From Guptibacillus hwajinpoensis (GTDB lineage Bacteria > Bacillota > Bacilli > Bacillales > Guptibacillaceae), in NCBI RefSeq assembly GCF_020524165.1, contig NZ_JAIVKU010000005.1, positions 310,001 through 374,000 of the forward strand: a stretch of 64,000 nt of DNA, given 5' to 3'. Below the pieces are notes generated by a model. The model did not search any database. It was not told where the DNA came from and was given only the letters and a program-made list of their open reading frames with translations. Made by a program: the position numbers and the translations under genes. Of the stretch, positions 53,889-62,331 are shown one piece after another (the stretch's first letter is position 1; every line of letters starts with the position of its first letter).

Positions 53889-53917
53889 ACTATAATTCAT
53901 TATCTGAAAAATTTGAA
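53889..53917 (-). promoter_or_regulatory. Candidate inhA promoter
   Basis: TTCAAA (53917-53912) and TATAGT (53894-53889) with a 17-bp spacer, about 50 bp upstream of the TTG start. Confidence 0.5.
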
Positions 53918-54082
53918 TGATCCGAAAGTCACAATATCCGGCATTTTCCTTAAAAATAAACTAATTTTCCTAGTAAACCGACAAACATCAACCAATTGAA
54001 CTAGGACAAAAGGACCTCAAATCATTATATTCGTCATTTTCTTACAATAACGCTTCAATACGTTAAACCCACATAAATTAGA

Positions 54083-54101
54083 CTCAGAGATTTCCTCTGA
54101 G
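54083..54101 (-). terminator. Hairpin after the propeptide-like lipoprotein gene
   Basis: CTCAGAG, 5-nt loop, CTCTGAG, followed on the minus strand by a weak T-rich tract (TCTAATTTAT). It separates this gene from inhA. Confidence 0.6.
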
Positions 54102-54131
54102 CCTATCACGTGTATTTATTATTCAAAAATA

Positions 54132-54482
54132 TTATTTGTTGTCGTTTTGAAGATCTTTTTCAATTTGTTTTTTTAACTCATCGATATATTTCTCGCTAGA
54201 TTTCTGTTTAGCTTTTACATCATTCTTTTTCTTCTTTAGATAGTCCTCTAACGCTTCTTGAATCTCTGTTGGACTAGCATTCTCTGGAATATCACCAGAT
54301 TCTTTTAGCATTTCAATAATCTTCTCATCATTTGCTATCATTTCTACCTGACGACTAAGATCTGCCTCAGACGTTTCTTGCTCCTTATTCTTTGTTGATG
54401 AGTCGACCTTTTCTTCGCTATTTCCACATCCGCCTAGTAATAAGGTGACCAATAGAATGAACAAAAGCTTCTCAAGTTTCAT
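54132..54482 (-). CDS. Lipoprotein resembling the InhA propeptide
   Basis: A 116-residue lipoprotein. The signal ends in L-L-L-G-G-C, with lipidated Cys19, and a Ser/Glu-rich linker follows. Residues ~46-116 align with the InhA propeptide encoded 0.3 kb away: over 33 ungapped positions starting E-K-I-I-E-M-L-K-E-S-G, I count 22 identities with InhA 58-90. It has no protease domain. It could be a membrane-anchored inhibitor, chaperone or immunity-like factor for InhA as it is exported, or the product of a partial duplication. The ATG at 54482 follows GGAGGGG. Confidence 0.82.
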   Translation of the reverse strand: MKLEKLLFILLVTLLLGGCGNSEEKVDSSTKNKEQETSEADLSRQVEMIANDEKIIEMLKESGDIPENASPTEIQEALEDYLKKKKNDVKAKQKSSEKYIDELKKQIEKDLQNDNK

Positions 54483-54566
54483 TGAGTCTTTCCCCTCCAT
54501 TTTTACACCATTTTCTTAATAGACGAGACGACTTTTGGAAAAGTTACAGTAGTACAAAAGTCGCTA

Positions 54567-54590
54567 GGGGTCAGGCACGTGCCTGACCCC
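54567..54590. repeat. Dispersed GGGGTCAGG palindrome, copy 2
   Basis: A perfect 24-bp palindrome with arm GGGGTCAGGCAC. It directly follows the stop codon of the GH25-like remnant on the minus strand. Confidence 0.8.
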
Positions 54591-54692
54591 TCAATCATTT
54601 TCCATAAAGCTCAAATTCACTTTCACTACCGGAAACACGTTCACTCCGCCATATCCTTCCAATTGTTCACGATCGGTGTATTGCCAAAACGT
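54591..54692 (-). pseudogene. C-terminal remnant resembling a GH25 muramidase
   Basis: Thirty-three codons read T-F-W-Q-Y-T-D-R-E-Q-L-E-G-Y-G-G-V-N-V and on to a stop at 54593-54591. The W-Q-Y-T-D segment with following G-Y-G-G-V resembles the end of glycoside hydrolase family 25 lysozymes. An in-frame TAG (54695-54693) lies just upstream, and nothing else of the enzyme is visible. A decayed gene end is likely, though short similarity makes this uncertain. Confidence 0.4.
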
Positions 54693-54730
54693 CTAGTCTG
54701 TTAAACCTTAAATCTCCAGTTAAATATGAA

Positions 54731-54759
54731 AACCCATCAAAATTAAAATTTGACGGGTT
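54731..54759 (-). terminator. Terminator of the 96-residue membrane protein gene
   Basis: AACCCGTCAAA and TTTTGATGGGTT pair, followed by TTCATATTT on the minus strand. Confidence 0.7.
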
Positions 54760-54810
54760 CGCAATTACGATTTACTTTATTCACATTTATGCTAGTTTTT
54801 TCATTAACTT

Positions 54811-55101
54811 TTACCACTCAACCACAATAAACGTAATTGGTAGCAACAGGACAAGCGCATTTACGACAATACCTGCTACAGCCAATTTTCTTCTTGATAA
54901 GCGATAAGCCGCCACACCGAGAAAGATACCAACTGCACAAATAAGGATCGGGAAAAGGATTGGGAAGATTTTAATTGTTACTAATTCAATGGCTCCTGAG
55001 AGGAAGCTCCCTGCAATAATGGCCGCCAGGCAGCCTGCCGCAATAGAAACAATCGAAATAAAGGTACTGCTACCATTCATAGATGTAGGTTGTTTCATCA
55101 T
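54811..55101 (-). CDS. Hypothetical three-helix membrane protein
   Basis: A 96-residue protein with three hydrophobic segments (~10-35, ~40-60, ~70-93) and a basic loop A-Y-R-L-S-R-R-K-L-A. I do not recognise the family; it is reminiscent of DUF4190-like bacillar proteins. I start at the ATG at 55101 (a second ATG follows), 9 nt after GGAG. It lies downstream of a TetR gene on the same strand, 68 nt away, so the two may be cotranscribed. Confidence 0.65.
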   Translation of the reverse strand: MMKQPTSMNGSSTFISIVSIAAGCLAAIIAGSFLSGAIELVTIKIFPILFPILICAVGIFLGVAAYRLSRRKLAVAGIVVNALVLLLPITFIVVEW

Positions 55102-55169
55102 TATGTCTCTCTCCTTTTGATGATGCCGAATAGCCATTATTTACCCGAAATCTCTGGAGATCATCCATT

Positions 55170-56057
55170 CTAATGTTCCGAACCCGTCTCAGGAAGCAAC
55201 TGCTCTTCCAATAATTGGGCTCGCTCGCTTATCTCTTCTTCCGATTTCAACAACTGAAAGAGACCCCGCATCACAAGTTCATCCGGGTTTGACTTACGTG
55301 ATTCTTCGGAAATGCGGTCCGTCACTTCTAGAAAGTAATGGGACTGCTTGTGTTGATGAATGCTTTCGTAGAGACTTTTCCATGCATTTTCTCTTTTTTC
55401 AAATGAGGTAAATGCACCTTCGCGATCCATCCCAACAGAAAATGGACGCATCATCACATCATCCAATAGCGGGGTGCTTTTTCCAACGAGGAAATCTTTT
55501 GCTAGAATATCAATTTGCCTCACAAGATGTTTACCTAATTTGTCAGGCGCAAGTTCATTTTCAGAAGTCACCATCAAGCCGGTATAAGAGGTGTAAATCG
55601 ATTGTGTCATCCACATTAAATCCCATTTATAAGGTGCGATCTCTTCCCCATATAAATCGATTAAATTCCGCTCTAGCCAACTAAATAATCGCCCTCTCAT
55701 ACGGTGTCCCATTCCTTCTAGCTTTTCGCTACTCTGGGCAGATTCCCCGCGCATATGCATTTTCATATAAGATTTATATTCTAAAATTCCCTCAAATTGG
55801 ACTTGAAACTGTTTTGCAAATCGCTCGTACGGTGGAAGATTTCCATCTAGCCCTACGACAAAGGCTCGTTCAAATACGAGTTGTTGATAATGCTCATAGA
55901 TTGAAATGATTAGATCTTCTTTTGAAGGAAAAAATGTGTAAAGCGAGCCTTTCGACACACCAACGCTATCTGCAATTTGCTGCATCGATGTATGCGTGTA
56001 GCCTTTTTCTGCGATTAGCTCAACAGCCGCTTCTAATATTGCTTTTCGTTTATCCAT
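55170..56057 (-). CDS. TetR family regulator (YerO-like)
   Basis: A 295-residue TetR-type regulator. The helix-turn-helix is near residues 8-50 (Y-T-H-T-S-M-Q-Q-I-A-D-S-V-G-V-S-K-G-S-L-Y-T-F-F). Length and position, divergent from an RND pump, match B. subtilis YerO beside swrC (yerP). It probably represses the pump. I start at the ATG at 56057, 6 nt after GAGGTG. Confidence 0.88.
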   Translation of the reverse strand: MDKRKAILEAAVELIAEKGYTHTSMQQIADSVGVSKGSLYTFFPSKEDLIISIYEHYQQLVFERAFVVGLDGNLPPYERFAKQFQVQFEGILEYKSYMKMHMRGESAQSSEKLEGMGHRMRGRLFSWLERNLIDLYGEEIAPYKWDLMWMTQSIYTSYTGLMVTSENELAPDKLGKHLVRQIDILAKDFLVGKSTPLLDDVMMRPFSVGMDREGAFTSFEKRENAWKSLYESIHQHKQSHYFLEVTDRISEESRKSNPDELVMRGLFQLLKSEEEISERAQLLEEQLLPETGSEH

Positions 56058-56350
56058 AACGTTCACCTCGATGTCTTCTTTCAACAGAATACACTACATC
56101 ATTAGTAAAATGATAGTCACAGTGTGTCAAGTCATGAACTAGCATTTCCAAATCACGTGCTTGACAATATTTCGTCACACATTTTTTTAGAATGACTTTG
56201 ATTCGCACACTCATTTCTTGACAACTTGACGGAACTCCGTAAAAATGACTATTGAGTCAAGCACATTCAAACTTTATACTTCAACAAATATAGGGTATAA
56301 ATGACATCAGAATGACCGACCAGTCGAAACCAAACAGAGGAGGCTCTTCT
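56058..56350. promoter_or_regulatory. Divergent control region of the YerO-like and RND genes
   Basis: The minus-strand promoter is TTGACA (56130-56125) and TACTAA (56107-56102), 17-bp spacer. TGACT/AGTCA words recur through the region, including the dyad TGACT-ATTG-AGTCA (56246-56259), a possible operator. On the plus strand TTTATA and TATAAA (17 bp apart, near 56273-56301) are a weak candidate for the pump. Confidence 0.5.
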
Positions 56351-59300
56351 ATGCTGAAATGGATTTTACAACGCTCCAAGCTTTTCATGATCTTTATTCT
56401 ACTATTTGTCATTGTTGGAGTGTTTACTTTTATTCAACTTCCACAACGTGAGATTCCAGAAACAACTGTGAATATCGGAACAATAAGCACCGTTTATCCT
56501 GGTGCCACGGTGGATACCGTTGAACGATCAATCACGAATCCAATCGAGACATCACTCAGTTCGATTGATGGAATTGCTGAAGTTACCTCGTCTTCTGCAG
56601 CGGGCTTTTCCAACATTGTGGTTGAAGTCGCAGAAGGTGAAAGCAAAAAAGAAGTATTTGGTGATGTTCGCCAGGCAGTTTCCGATGCCTCTACTTCTTT
56701 CCCAGATGAGGCCTTCGAGCCAGATGTGAACGAATCAACAGCTAAAATGCCGATTGTTTCCTATCATCTTACAAGCGATAACCGCGAGGACCTCTTATCT
56801 CTTCAGGAAGAATTAAACCGCTGGAGTGATGAAGTTGAAGAATTATCAGGTGTTTCAGGTGTAACAATCAAAGGATTACCTGAAGAACAAATTTTAATTG
56901 AACTAAAGCAGGATGACTTAAAAGATTCTGGTCTGAACGTAACCGACGTTCAAAGCGCCATTAACAATGAATACTACCCAACTCCGCTAGGAAAACAGGA
57001 AATGGACGATGAAGTGGTTCAGCTTTCTGTTGAAAACTATGATTCTCTTGACGAGATGGAAGAGATCCTTGTTGGGAAAAATCCTGAAGGCGATGCCGTT
57101 TATTTAAAAGACATCGCAACAGTCGAAGTTCAACCGAAAGAACTGAAAGATATCATTACATTTGAAGGCAAACCATCCGTTTCCTTCACGGCTTATGTAA
57201 AATCAGGAGAAGATATCCCAACCGTGGACGAGCGTGTGAGTGACAAGATAGATGAGCTCTCAGAGGGACTCCCTTCTAACGTGGAACTCGAGCCTTACTA
57301 TTCACAAGCCTCAATCGTAACCGATATTTTCGATGGCTTGTTCTTATCACTAGCCATTTCGGTTCTAGCCGTTATTGTGGCCACGTCCCTTGGCCTTTCT
57401 GGATCTGGTGCCCTTGTTGTTGCACTAGCGGTTCCAATTTCCGTCCTAATGGGCTTTATTCCACTACCTTTCGCAGATGTGGACCTTAACCAGATTTCCG
57501 TCATCGGGTTAATCATCGCACTCGGAATTATCGTGGATGACTCTATTGTTATTAACGACAACATTCAGCGTAGATACAAACTTGGCGACAAAGGCATGAT
57601 GGGAGCTGTCAATGGCGTTAAAGAGATCTGGGTATCGATCGTCACCTCTTCTCTTGCGATTGTCTTTACGTTTCTGCCGCTCATTTTCCTATCCGGCGGA
57701 AACGGTGCCTTTATTCGCGCATTACCTACGGTTCTCATAACGACAATCATTGCATCAACGCTTGTAGCGCTCATCTTTGTCCCGATTTTACGCTACTTCT
57801 TAAGCAAACGATCGAAGAAGCCGATGTCAGATGCCCCAGGACTTCTTGGTAAGCCGCTAAATAAGCTTGCTGATGTGTATGCTGACAAGCTACTTAAGAA
57901 CTTTTCAAAAAAACCAATCCTTGTTTCCATTCTTGGACTCGTCTTAACGACCGCCATTTTTGGATTAGTTGTCTTAACACCGTTTGAATTCTTCCCAGCA
58001 GCAGATAAGGAAGAAGTGACGGTGGATGTGACATTGCCAATTGGAACGCCAATAGAAGAAACGCACGATACACTTCAAGAAATAGAAGACAGATTAAAAA
58101 CCGATGATGGCGTTTATGAAACAAGCGTCTTTACTGGAACAGGTACGCCAGGACTATTTAATAGTTCACTAACAAGTACCGGAGAAAATACGGGGCAAAT
58201 CGTTGCTCGCGTTGATCGCGAGAACCAGACTACGCAAGGGTTAATTGACGATTGGACCGATAAATTAAGAAACGAATACCCGGATGCGGAAATCTTTATG
58301 GAAACAATCCAACAGGGACCTCCAGCAGGAGCACCAGTGACCGTCACCGTCTCAGGTCCGGAAATTGATCAGTTAATCGAACTACGAGATAACTTGACAA
58401 AAGAAATCGAAGGACTTGAAACAGACCTTGTCGTTGATGATGTTGGTGATTTTGAACCTTCTGTTGAATACATTCCAGATCGTGATGCACTTGAAGAAAA
58501 TGGGGTTACTGTCAATCAAATTAGTCAGCAAATCCGCCTTGCAACGGCAGGTATTCCACTAAAATCATTTGATAATGGTGTCGTAAAACGCGACATGAAC
58601 ATCGTGCTTGAAGGAAACGAAGATGAAGTTGATCTTTCAAGTCTTGAAGTTCCTGCAGCATCTAATGGCGGACCACCTGAACTGATTTCGTTAGATGAGC
58701 TTGTGACAACAGAAGAAAGTGAACAAATTCAAAAAATCCCTCACATTGATGGAGAACGCTCGATTACACTTCGTGCATTTCCGAAAGATGAGGAAAATTA
58801 CAAAGAAAATGTTACGGAGATTGTGGAAGATCAGCGTGACCAGCTTGATGACGCTGATTACAGCATTACACTCGGCGGTGAAAATGAAGCACAAAATGAT
58901 TTCTTCGCGGAAATTACCGTTCTCTTCATTATTGTCCTGTTCTTAGTGTATCTGTTAATCGCGCTACAATTTAATTCACTATCGCTACCGTTCCTTGTAC
59001 TCGTTGCAGTATACCTCGCGATTGCAGGTGCGATCCTTGGTCTATTCGTCACACAAACACCAATCAGTTTCCTTGGTGTGATGGGGATGGTATCACTCAC
59101 AGGTATTGTTGTACGAAACTCAGTCGTGCTCATTGAATTTATTGAGCAGGCACTGAAGAAAGGCATGGATGTGAAAGAAGCGGTTATTGAATCCGGTCGT
59201 GTAAGATTACGCCCAATTATTCTAACAGCCATCACATCAATCGTTGCCTTAATTCCAGTAGCCGTAAGTGGCGATGCGCTCTTTACACCACTCGCTGTCA

Positions 59301-59413
59301 CGATCATTTCCGGTATCCTCTTCTCAGCTGTCTTAACGCTGATTATGGTGCCAATGCTTTACCTTGTTTTCTATCGTTTTAGAGGGAAAAAGAAAGCGCA
59401 GGAAGAAATGTAA
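56351..59413 (+). CDS. swrC: RND efflux transporter, SwrC/YerP type
   Basis: A 1020-residue RND permease. It has twelve helices in two halves with two large extracellular loops. The proton-relay helix contains G-I-I-V-D-D-S-I-V (paired Asp). A-L-P-T-V-L-I-T-T-I-I-A-S is typical of helix 6, and the second half repeats V-R-N-S-V-V-L-I-E-F. B. subtilis SwrC exports surfactin and gives self-resistance; here surfactant-like lipopeptides or drugs are likely substrates, by homology. No membrane-fusion or outer-membrane partner is nearby, as expected in a monoderm. The ATG at 56351 lies 7 nt after AGAGGAGG. Confidence 0.9.
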   Translation: MLKWILQRSKLFMIFILLFVIVGVFTFIQLPQREIPETTVNIGTISTVYPGATVDTVERSITNPIETSLSSIDGIAEVTSSSAAGFSNIVVEVAEGESKKEVFGDVRQAVSDASTSFPDEAFEPDVNESTAKMPIVSYHLTSDNREDLLSLQEELNRWSDEVEELSGVSGVTIKGLPEEQILIELKQDDLKDSGLNVTDVQSAINNEYYPTPLGKQEMDDEVVQLSVENYDSLDEMEEILVGKNPEGDAVYLKDIATVEVQPKELKDIITFEGKPSVSFTAYVKSGEDIPTVDERVSDKIDELSEGLPSNVELEPYYSQASIVTDIFDGLFLSLAISVLAVIVATSLGLSGSGALVVALAVPISVLMGFIPLPFADVDLNQISVIGLIIALGIIVDDSIVINDNIQRRYKLGDKGMMGAVNGVKEIWVSIVTSSLAIVFTFLPLIFLSGGNGAFIRALPTVLITTIIASTLVALIFVPILRYFLSKRSKKPMSDAPGLLGKPLNKLADVYADKLLKNFSKKPILVSILGLVLTTAIFGLVVLTPFEFFPAADKEEVTVDVTLPIGTPIEETHDTLQEIEDRLKTDDGVYETSVFTGTGTPGLFNSSLTSTGENTGQIVARVDRENQTTQGLIDDWTDKLRNEYPDAEIFMETIQQGPPAGAPVTVTVSGPEIDQLIELRDNLTKEIEGLETDLVVDDVGDFEPSVEYIPDRDALEENGVTVNQISQQIRLATAGIPLKSFDNGVVKRDMNIVLEGNEDEVDLSSLEVPAASNGGPPELISLDELVTTEESEQIQKIPHIDGERSITLRAFPKDEENYKENVTEIVEDQRDQLDDADYSITLGGENEAQNDFFAEITVLFIIVLFLVYLLIALQFNSLSLPFLVLVAVYLAIAGAILGLFVTQTPISFLGVMGMVSLTGIVVRNSVVLIEFIEQALKKGMDVKEAVIESGRVRLRPIILTAITSIVALIPVAVSGDALFTPLAVTIISGILFSAVLTLIMVPMLYLVFYRFRGKKKAQEEM

Positions 59414-59416
59414 ATC

Positions 59417-59454
59417 AAAAGCGTTCAGAGAAGAAGTTCTCTGAACGCTTTTTT
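59417..59454 (+). terminator. Terminator of the RND pump gene
   Basis: AAAAGCGTTCAGAGAA, loop GAAG, TTCTCTGAACGCTTTT, then more T residues. Confidence 0.92.
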
Positions 59455-59590
59455 ATGGCATGATTTCATTTCACTCATAAACGTTTCATCACCACACCCT
59501 ATCATACAAGAAGCCATTCATTTATCTTTTTTCAATTTTATCGCATGATCTTGCGAAGAATATTGTAAAATCATATGAAAGGAGTGATCC

Positions 59591-62113
59591 ATGAAACCAA
59601 TGATTCACAAAAATGTACTTCACTATTTAAAAATCTTTTTACCAGCTACAGTCTTTATACTCTCAGCAATCGAAATTACGTCATTTCTATCAAACATTAA
59701 TACAAAACTTCTTTTAACTGAAGTGAATCAGTTTAGCACAGGGGAATTTCTACTTGTCTTACTCATCACAATGGCAGCGGTTAGTCCAATGTTTTTATAT
59801 GACACGCTAATTTTGAAATCATTACGAAAAACCTTTCCGATCAAGCAACGATTGAAGCAGTCATTTATCGTCAATGCTTTTTCAAACGCTATTGGATCTG
59901 GCGGCATAATTAGCAGCATGCTTCGCAAGTATTTTTACCAAACAAAAGAGGACGACCATCGTCAACTATCGCATCGCATTGGAAACATGACCTATTTCTA
60001 TATAACGGGGCTTTCTCTTCTTACCATGGTGACACTGATCGTTTACAGAGGTAGTTCTATATTAATGGAAATTCCATTGCTTTATATAGTAGTGATCGCG
60101 GTTGCTCTTTATTTACCGTTCCTCATTTTTTCTTTAATGTGGAGCAACAGAGGTCAATCGTTTGCCACCAAAACCAGGCTCCAGCTCATAGCCGTATCAT
60201 TTTTTGAGTGGACTTCTGCGTTTCTAGCAATCTGGCTTGTCTCAACAATCCTTAACTTAAACATTTCATTCCATGAGCTTCTCCCCCTTTTTGTGATCGC
60301 TTCATGCGTTGGTGTCGTTAGTATGATACCTGGTGGAATCGGTTCATTCGATCTTACCTTCATTTGGGGCAGTCAGCTAATTGGTTTACAAAACGAAAAA
60401 GTATTTTTTCTACTTATCTTGTTTCGAATCGGATACTTCTTTTTCCCATTTTTACTAGCTATGATTCTATTCATAAGAGACTATTGGGAAAAGTGGAATG
60501 CCAACTGGGATAACCTCCCGCTCGCATTGATGCAAAGGCTCAGTCACACCTTAATCACATTGCTGGTTTTCCTCTCGGGAGTAACCTTACTCCTATCCGC
60601 GGCTTTACCTGGAATTATTGATCGACTAAAAATTTTAGAAGAAATGCACTCGATTCCATTTTTCGTTAATCTCTCCCACCAACTATCTGTTGGAGCTGGC
60701 TTTGCTTTACTAGGGTTATCACGAGGAATTGAATACAAAGTAAAACGAGCTTACTACCTGACGATTGTGGTACTTTTCTCTGCAGCAGCCTTTACCTTTT
60801 CAAAAGGAATCGATTATGAGGAAGCGATCTTTCTAATCGTAGTTGCCTTGATTCTTTACCTTTCAAGAACGCGGTTTTATCGCGAAAGCTATGTCCTAAC
60901 ATGGAGCAAAACCCTGATTGATGGATTTGTCATTTTAGTGATTACATCGATGTATGTGCTGATCGGATACTTAAGTTTGCCGATTTCCACAAACACGATT
61001 CCACCGCAGGTCTTGCCCTATCTCATTACCGATTACCACACCTTATTTTATAGTGCACTGATCGGCTTAATCATCGCGCTACTCGTTTTTGTGATCGGAA
61101 ATGCTGTGATTAAACCAAAAGAACCGATCCGAAATACAAATCAAGAACACGCTCCCACCATTTTGGAGCATTTAAATACGTATCATGGTAATACCCTTAC
61201 TCATTTGGTATTTCTTCATGATAAAGCGCTCTTTTGGAATTCCAAACGCACGGTCTTTCTTTGCTTTCAGAAATCATCGGATAAACTCGTCGTTCTCGGG
61301 GATCCCGTTGGAGAGGAAAGCGATTTTTCAGATACGATCGATGAATTTCAACAGCTGGCAGATATTCAAGGCTTTACGCCAGTCTTTTATGAAGTAAGCA
61401 ATGACATGCTTCCTCTATTACACGAAAAAGGGTTTGGCTTTTTTAAGCTTGGTGAAGAAGCATTCGTCAATTTGGAAAAGTTCACTTTATCCGGTAAAAA
61501 GATGAAGGCGTTGCGCGCAGTGAAGAACAAGTTTGAACGTGAACATTATTTGTTTGAAATGGCTTCACCACCTCACAGTGATGCGCTGTTGAATAAGTTA
61601 AAAGAGGTGTCAGATGAATGGTTGCATGGGAGGAATGAAAAGGGGTTCTCTTTAGGATTCTTTGACGTGGATTATTTGAATAAATCGGAGATCGCGATCA
61701 TGCGAAACAAAGATGAGATTATTGCCTTTACTAGTCTTATGCCAGTCTACGACCGGAACAAAACCGTTTCTGTCGATTTAATGCGCTTCATCAACCACTC
61801 CCCCTCTGGCACAATGGACGTCATGTTTCTTTCATTATTTGAATGGGCAAAAGCAGAAGGCTATCAATCTTTTAACCTTGGCATGGCGCCACTCGCGAAT
61901 GTCGGTCAATCCAAATTCTCTTTCCTAAGTGAACGAATTGCGGCTCAAATCTTTCTACATGGCCATATTTTCTACCACTTTCAGGGTCTCCGAAAGTTCA
62001 AAGGAAAATATGCCCACACCTGGGAACGCAAATACCTCGCCTATCGAAAGAAATCCTCGCTACCTTTTACGATGGCGCAGGTGTCGCGGTTGATTAGTAA
62101 GAAGGGGCGGTAG
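59591..62113 (+). CDS. mprF: Bifunctional lysylphosphatidylglycerol synthase/flippase
   Basis: An 840-residue membrane protein. The N-terminal ~510 residues hold about 14 helices, including the flippase core (P-G-G-I-G-S-F-D-L-T near residue 245). The C-terminal domain (~525-840) is the GNAT-like lysyltransferase, which uses Lys-tRNA to modify phosphatidylglycerol (L-G-D-P-V-G-E-E-S, S-V-D-L-M-R, F-N-L-G-M-A-P-L). It lowers surface negative charge and protects against cationic peptides. The ATG follows AAAGGAG. Genes for drug and lipopeptide resistance directly upstream fit this role. Confidence 0.94.
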   Translation: MKPMIHKNVLHYLKIFLPATVFILSAIEITSFLSNINTKLLLTEVNQFSTGEFLLVLLITMAAVSPMFLYDTLILKSLRKTFPIKQRLKQSFIVNAFSNAIGSGGIISSMLRKYFYQTKEDDHRQLSHRIGNMTYFYITGLSLLTMVTLIVYRGSSILMEIPLLYIVVIAVALYLPFLIFSLMWSNRGQSFATKTRLQLIAVSFFEWTSAFLAIWLVSTILNLNISFHELLPLFVIASCVGVVSMIPGGIGSFDLTFIWGSQLIGLQNEKVFFLLILFRIGYFFFPFLLAMILFIRDYWEKWNANWDNLPLALMQRLSHTLITLLVFLSGVTLLLSAALPGIIDRLKILEEMHSIPFFVNLSHQLSVGAGFALLGLSRGIEYKVKRAYYLTIVVLFSAAAFTFSKGIDYEEAIFLIVVALILYLSRTRFYRESYVLTWSKTLIDGFVILVITSMYVLIGYLSLPISTNTIPPQVLPYLITDYHTLFYSALIGLIIALLVFVIGNAVIKPKEPIRNTNQEHAPTILEHLNTYHGNTLTHLVFLHDKALFWNSKRTVFLCFQKSSDKLVVLGDPVGEESDFSDTIDEFQQLADIQGFTPVFYEVSNDMLPLLHEKGFGFFKLGEEAFVNLEKFTLSGKKMKALRAVKNKFEREHYLFEMASPPHSDALLNKLKEVSDEWLHGRNEKGFSLGFFDVDYLNKSEIAIMRNKDEIIAFTSLMPVYDRNKTVSVDLMRFINHSPSGTMDVMFLSLFEWAKAEGYQSFNLGMAPLANVGQSKFSFLSERIAAQIFLHGHIFYHFQGLRKFKGKYAHTWERKYLAYRKKSSLPFTMAQVSRLISKKGR

Positions 62114-62116
62114 TAA

Positions 62117-62142
62117 GGGGGTCAGGTTCGAACCTGACCCCC
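62117..62142. repeat. Dispersed GGGGTCAGG palindrome, copy 3
   Basis: A perfect 26-bp palindrome with arm GGGGGTCAGGTTC, starting 4 bp after the mprF stop codon. It may also help end mprF transcription, as it is followed by TTT. Confidence 0.8.
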
Positions 62143-62180
62143 TTTACACACAACTGTCCTTCTCACGTGGACTGTAGTAT

Positions 62181-62209
62181 AAAAAAGCTGCTGGGAATCC
62201 GGCAGCTTT
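62181..62209 (-). terminator. Terminator beyond the 20-bp repeat array
   Basis: AAAGCTGC and GCAGCTTT pair (extended by TGG/CCG with one wobble) around a GAAT-type loop. On the minus strand TTTTTTAT follows, so it should end the NUDIX-lipoprotein transcript after the array. Confidence 0.8.
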
Positions 62210-62214
62210 ACGTT

Positions 62215-62314
62215 TTGGCCAATAAAAATGAAATTTGGCCAATATATGTTGATTTTGGCTAATATATTTCGTTTTTGGCCAATATCCTGAGAATTTGGCC
62301 AATAAACGCCCTTT
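62215..62314 (-). repeat. Five-unit, 20-bp-period array of TTGGCCAATA
   Basis: TTGGCCAATA starts at 62215, 62235, 62255 (TTGGCTAATA), 62275 and 62295: an exact 20-bp period with 10 conserved and 10 variable bases per unit. Each unit has the palindrome TTGGCCAA (broken in unit 3). The period is not a multiple of three, so it is not a protein repeat. It lies between the lipoprotein stop (62332) and the minus-strand terminator, and so should be transcribed as a 3' untranslated region. Confidence 0.85.
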
Positions 62315-62331
62315 GAAGCTAGCATTTCCTG

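Noticed and set aside
58691..59307. Minus-strand open frames within the RND pump gene
   Set aside because: They are antisense shadows of a long, well-conserved coding region.
62215..62314. CRISPR array
   Set aside because: Repeats and spacers are only 10 bp each, no cas genes are in the window, and the repeat unit varies.
62122..62325. A 67-codon open frame on the minus strand through the repeat array
   Set aside because: Its repeated I-G-Q and Y-W-P-N words are translations of the 20-bp DNA repeat in shifting frames; it has no ribosome site and runs into the palindrome.
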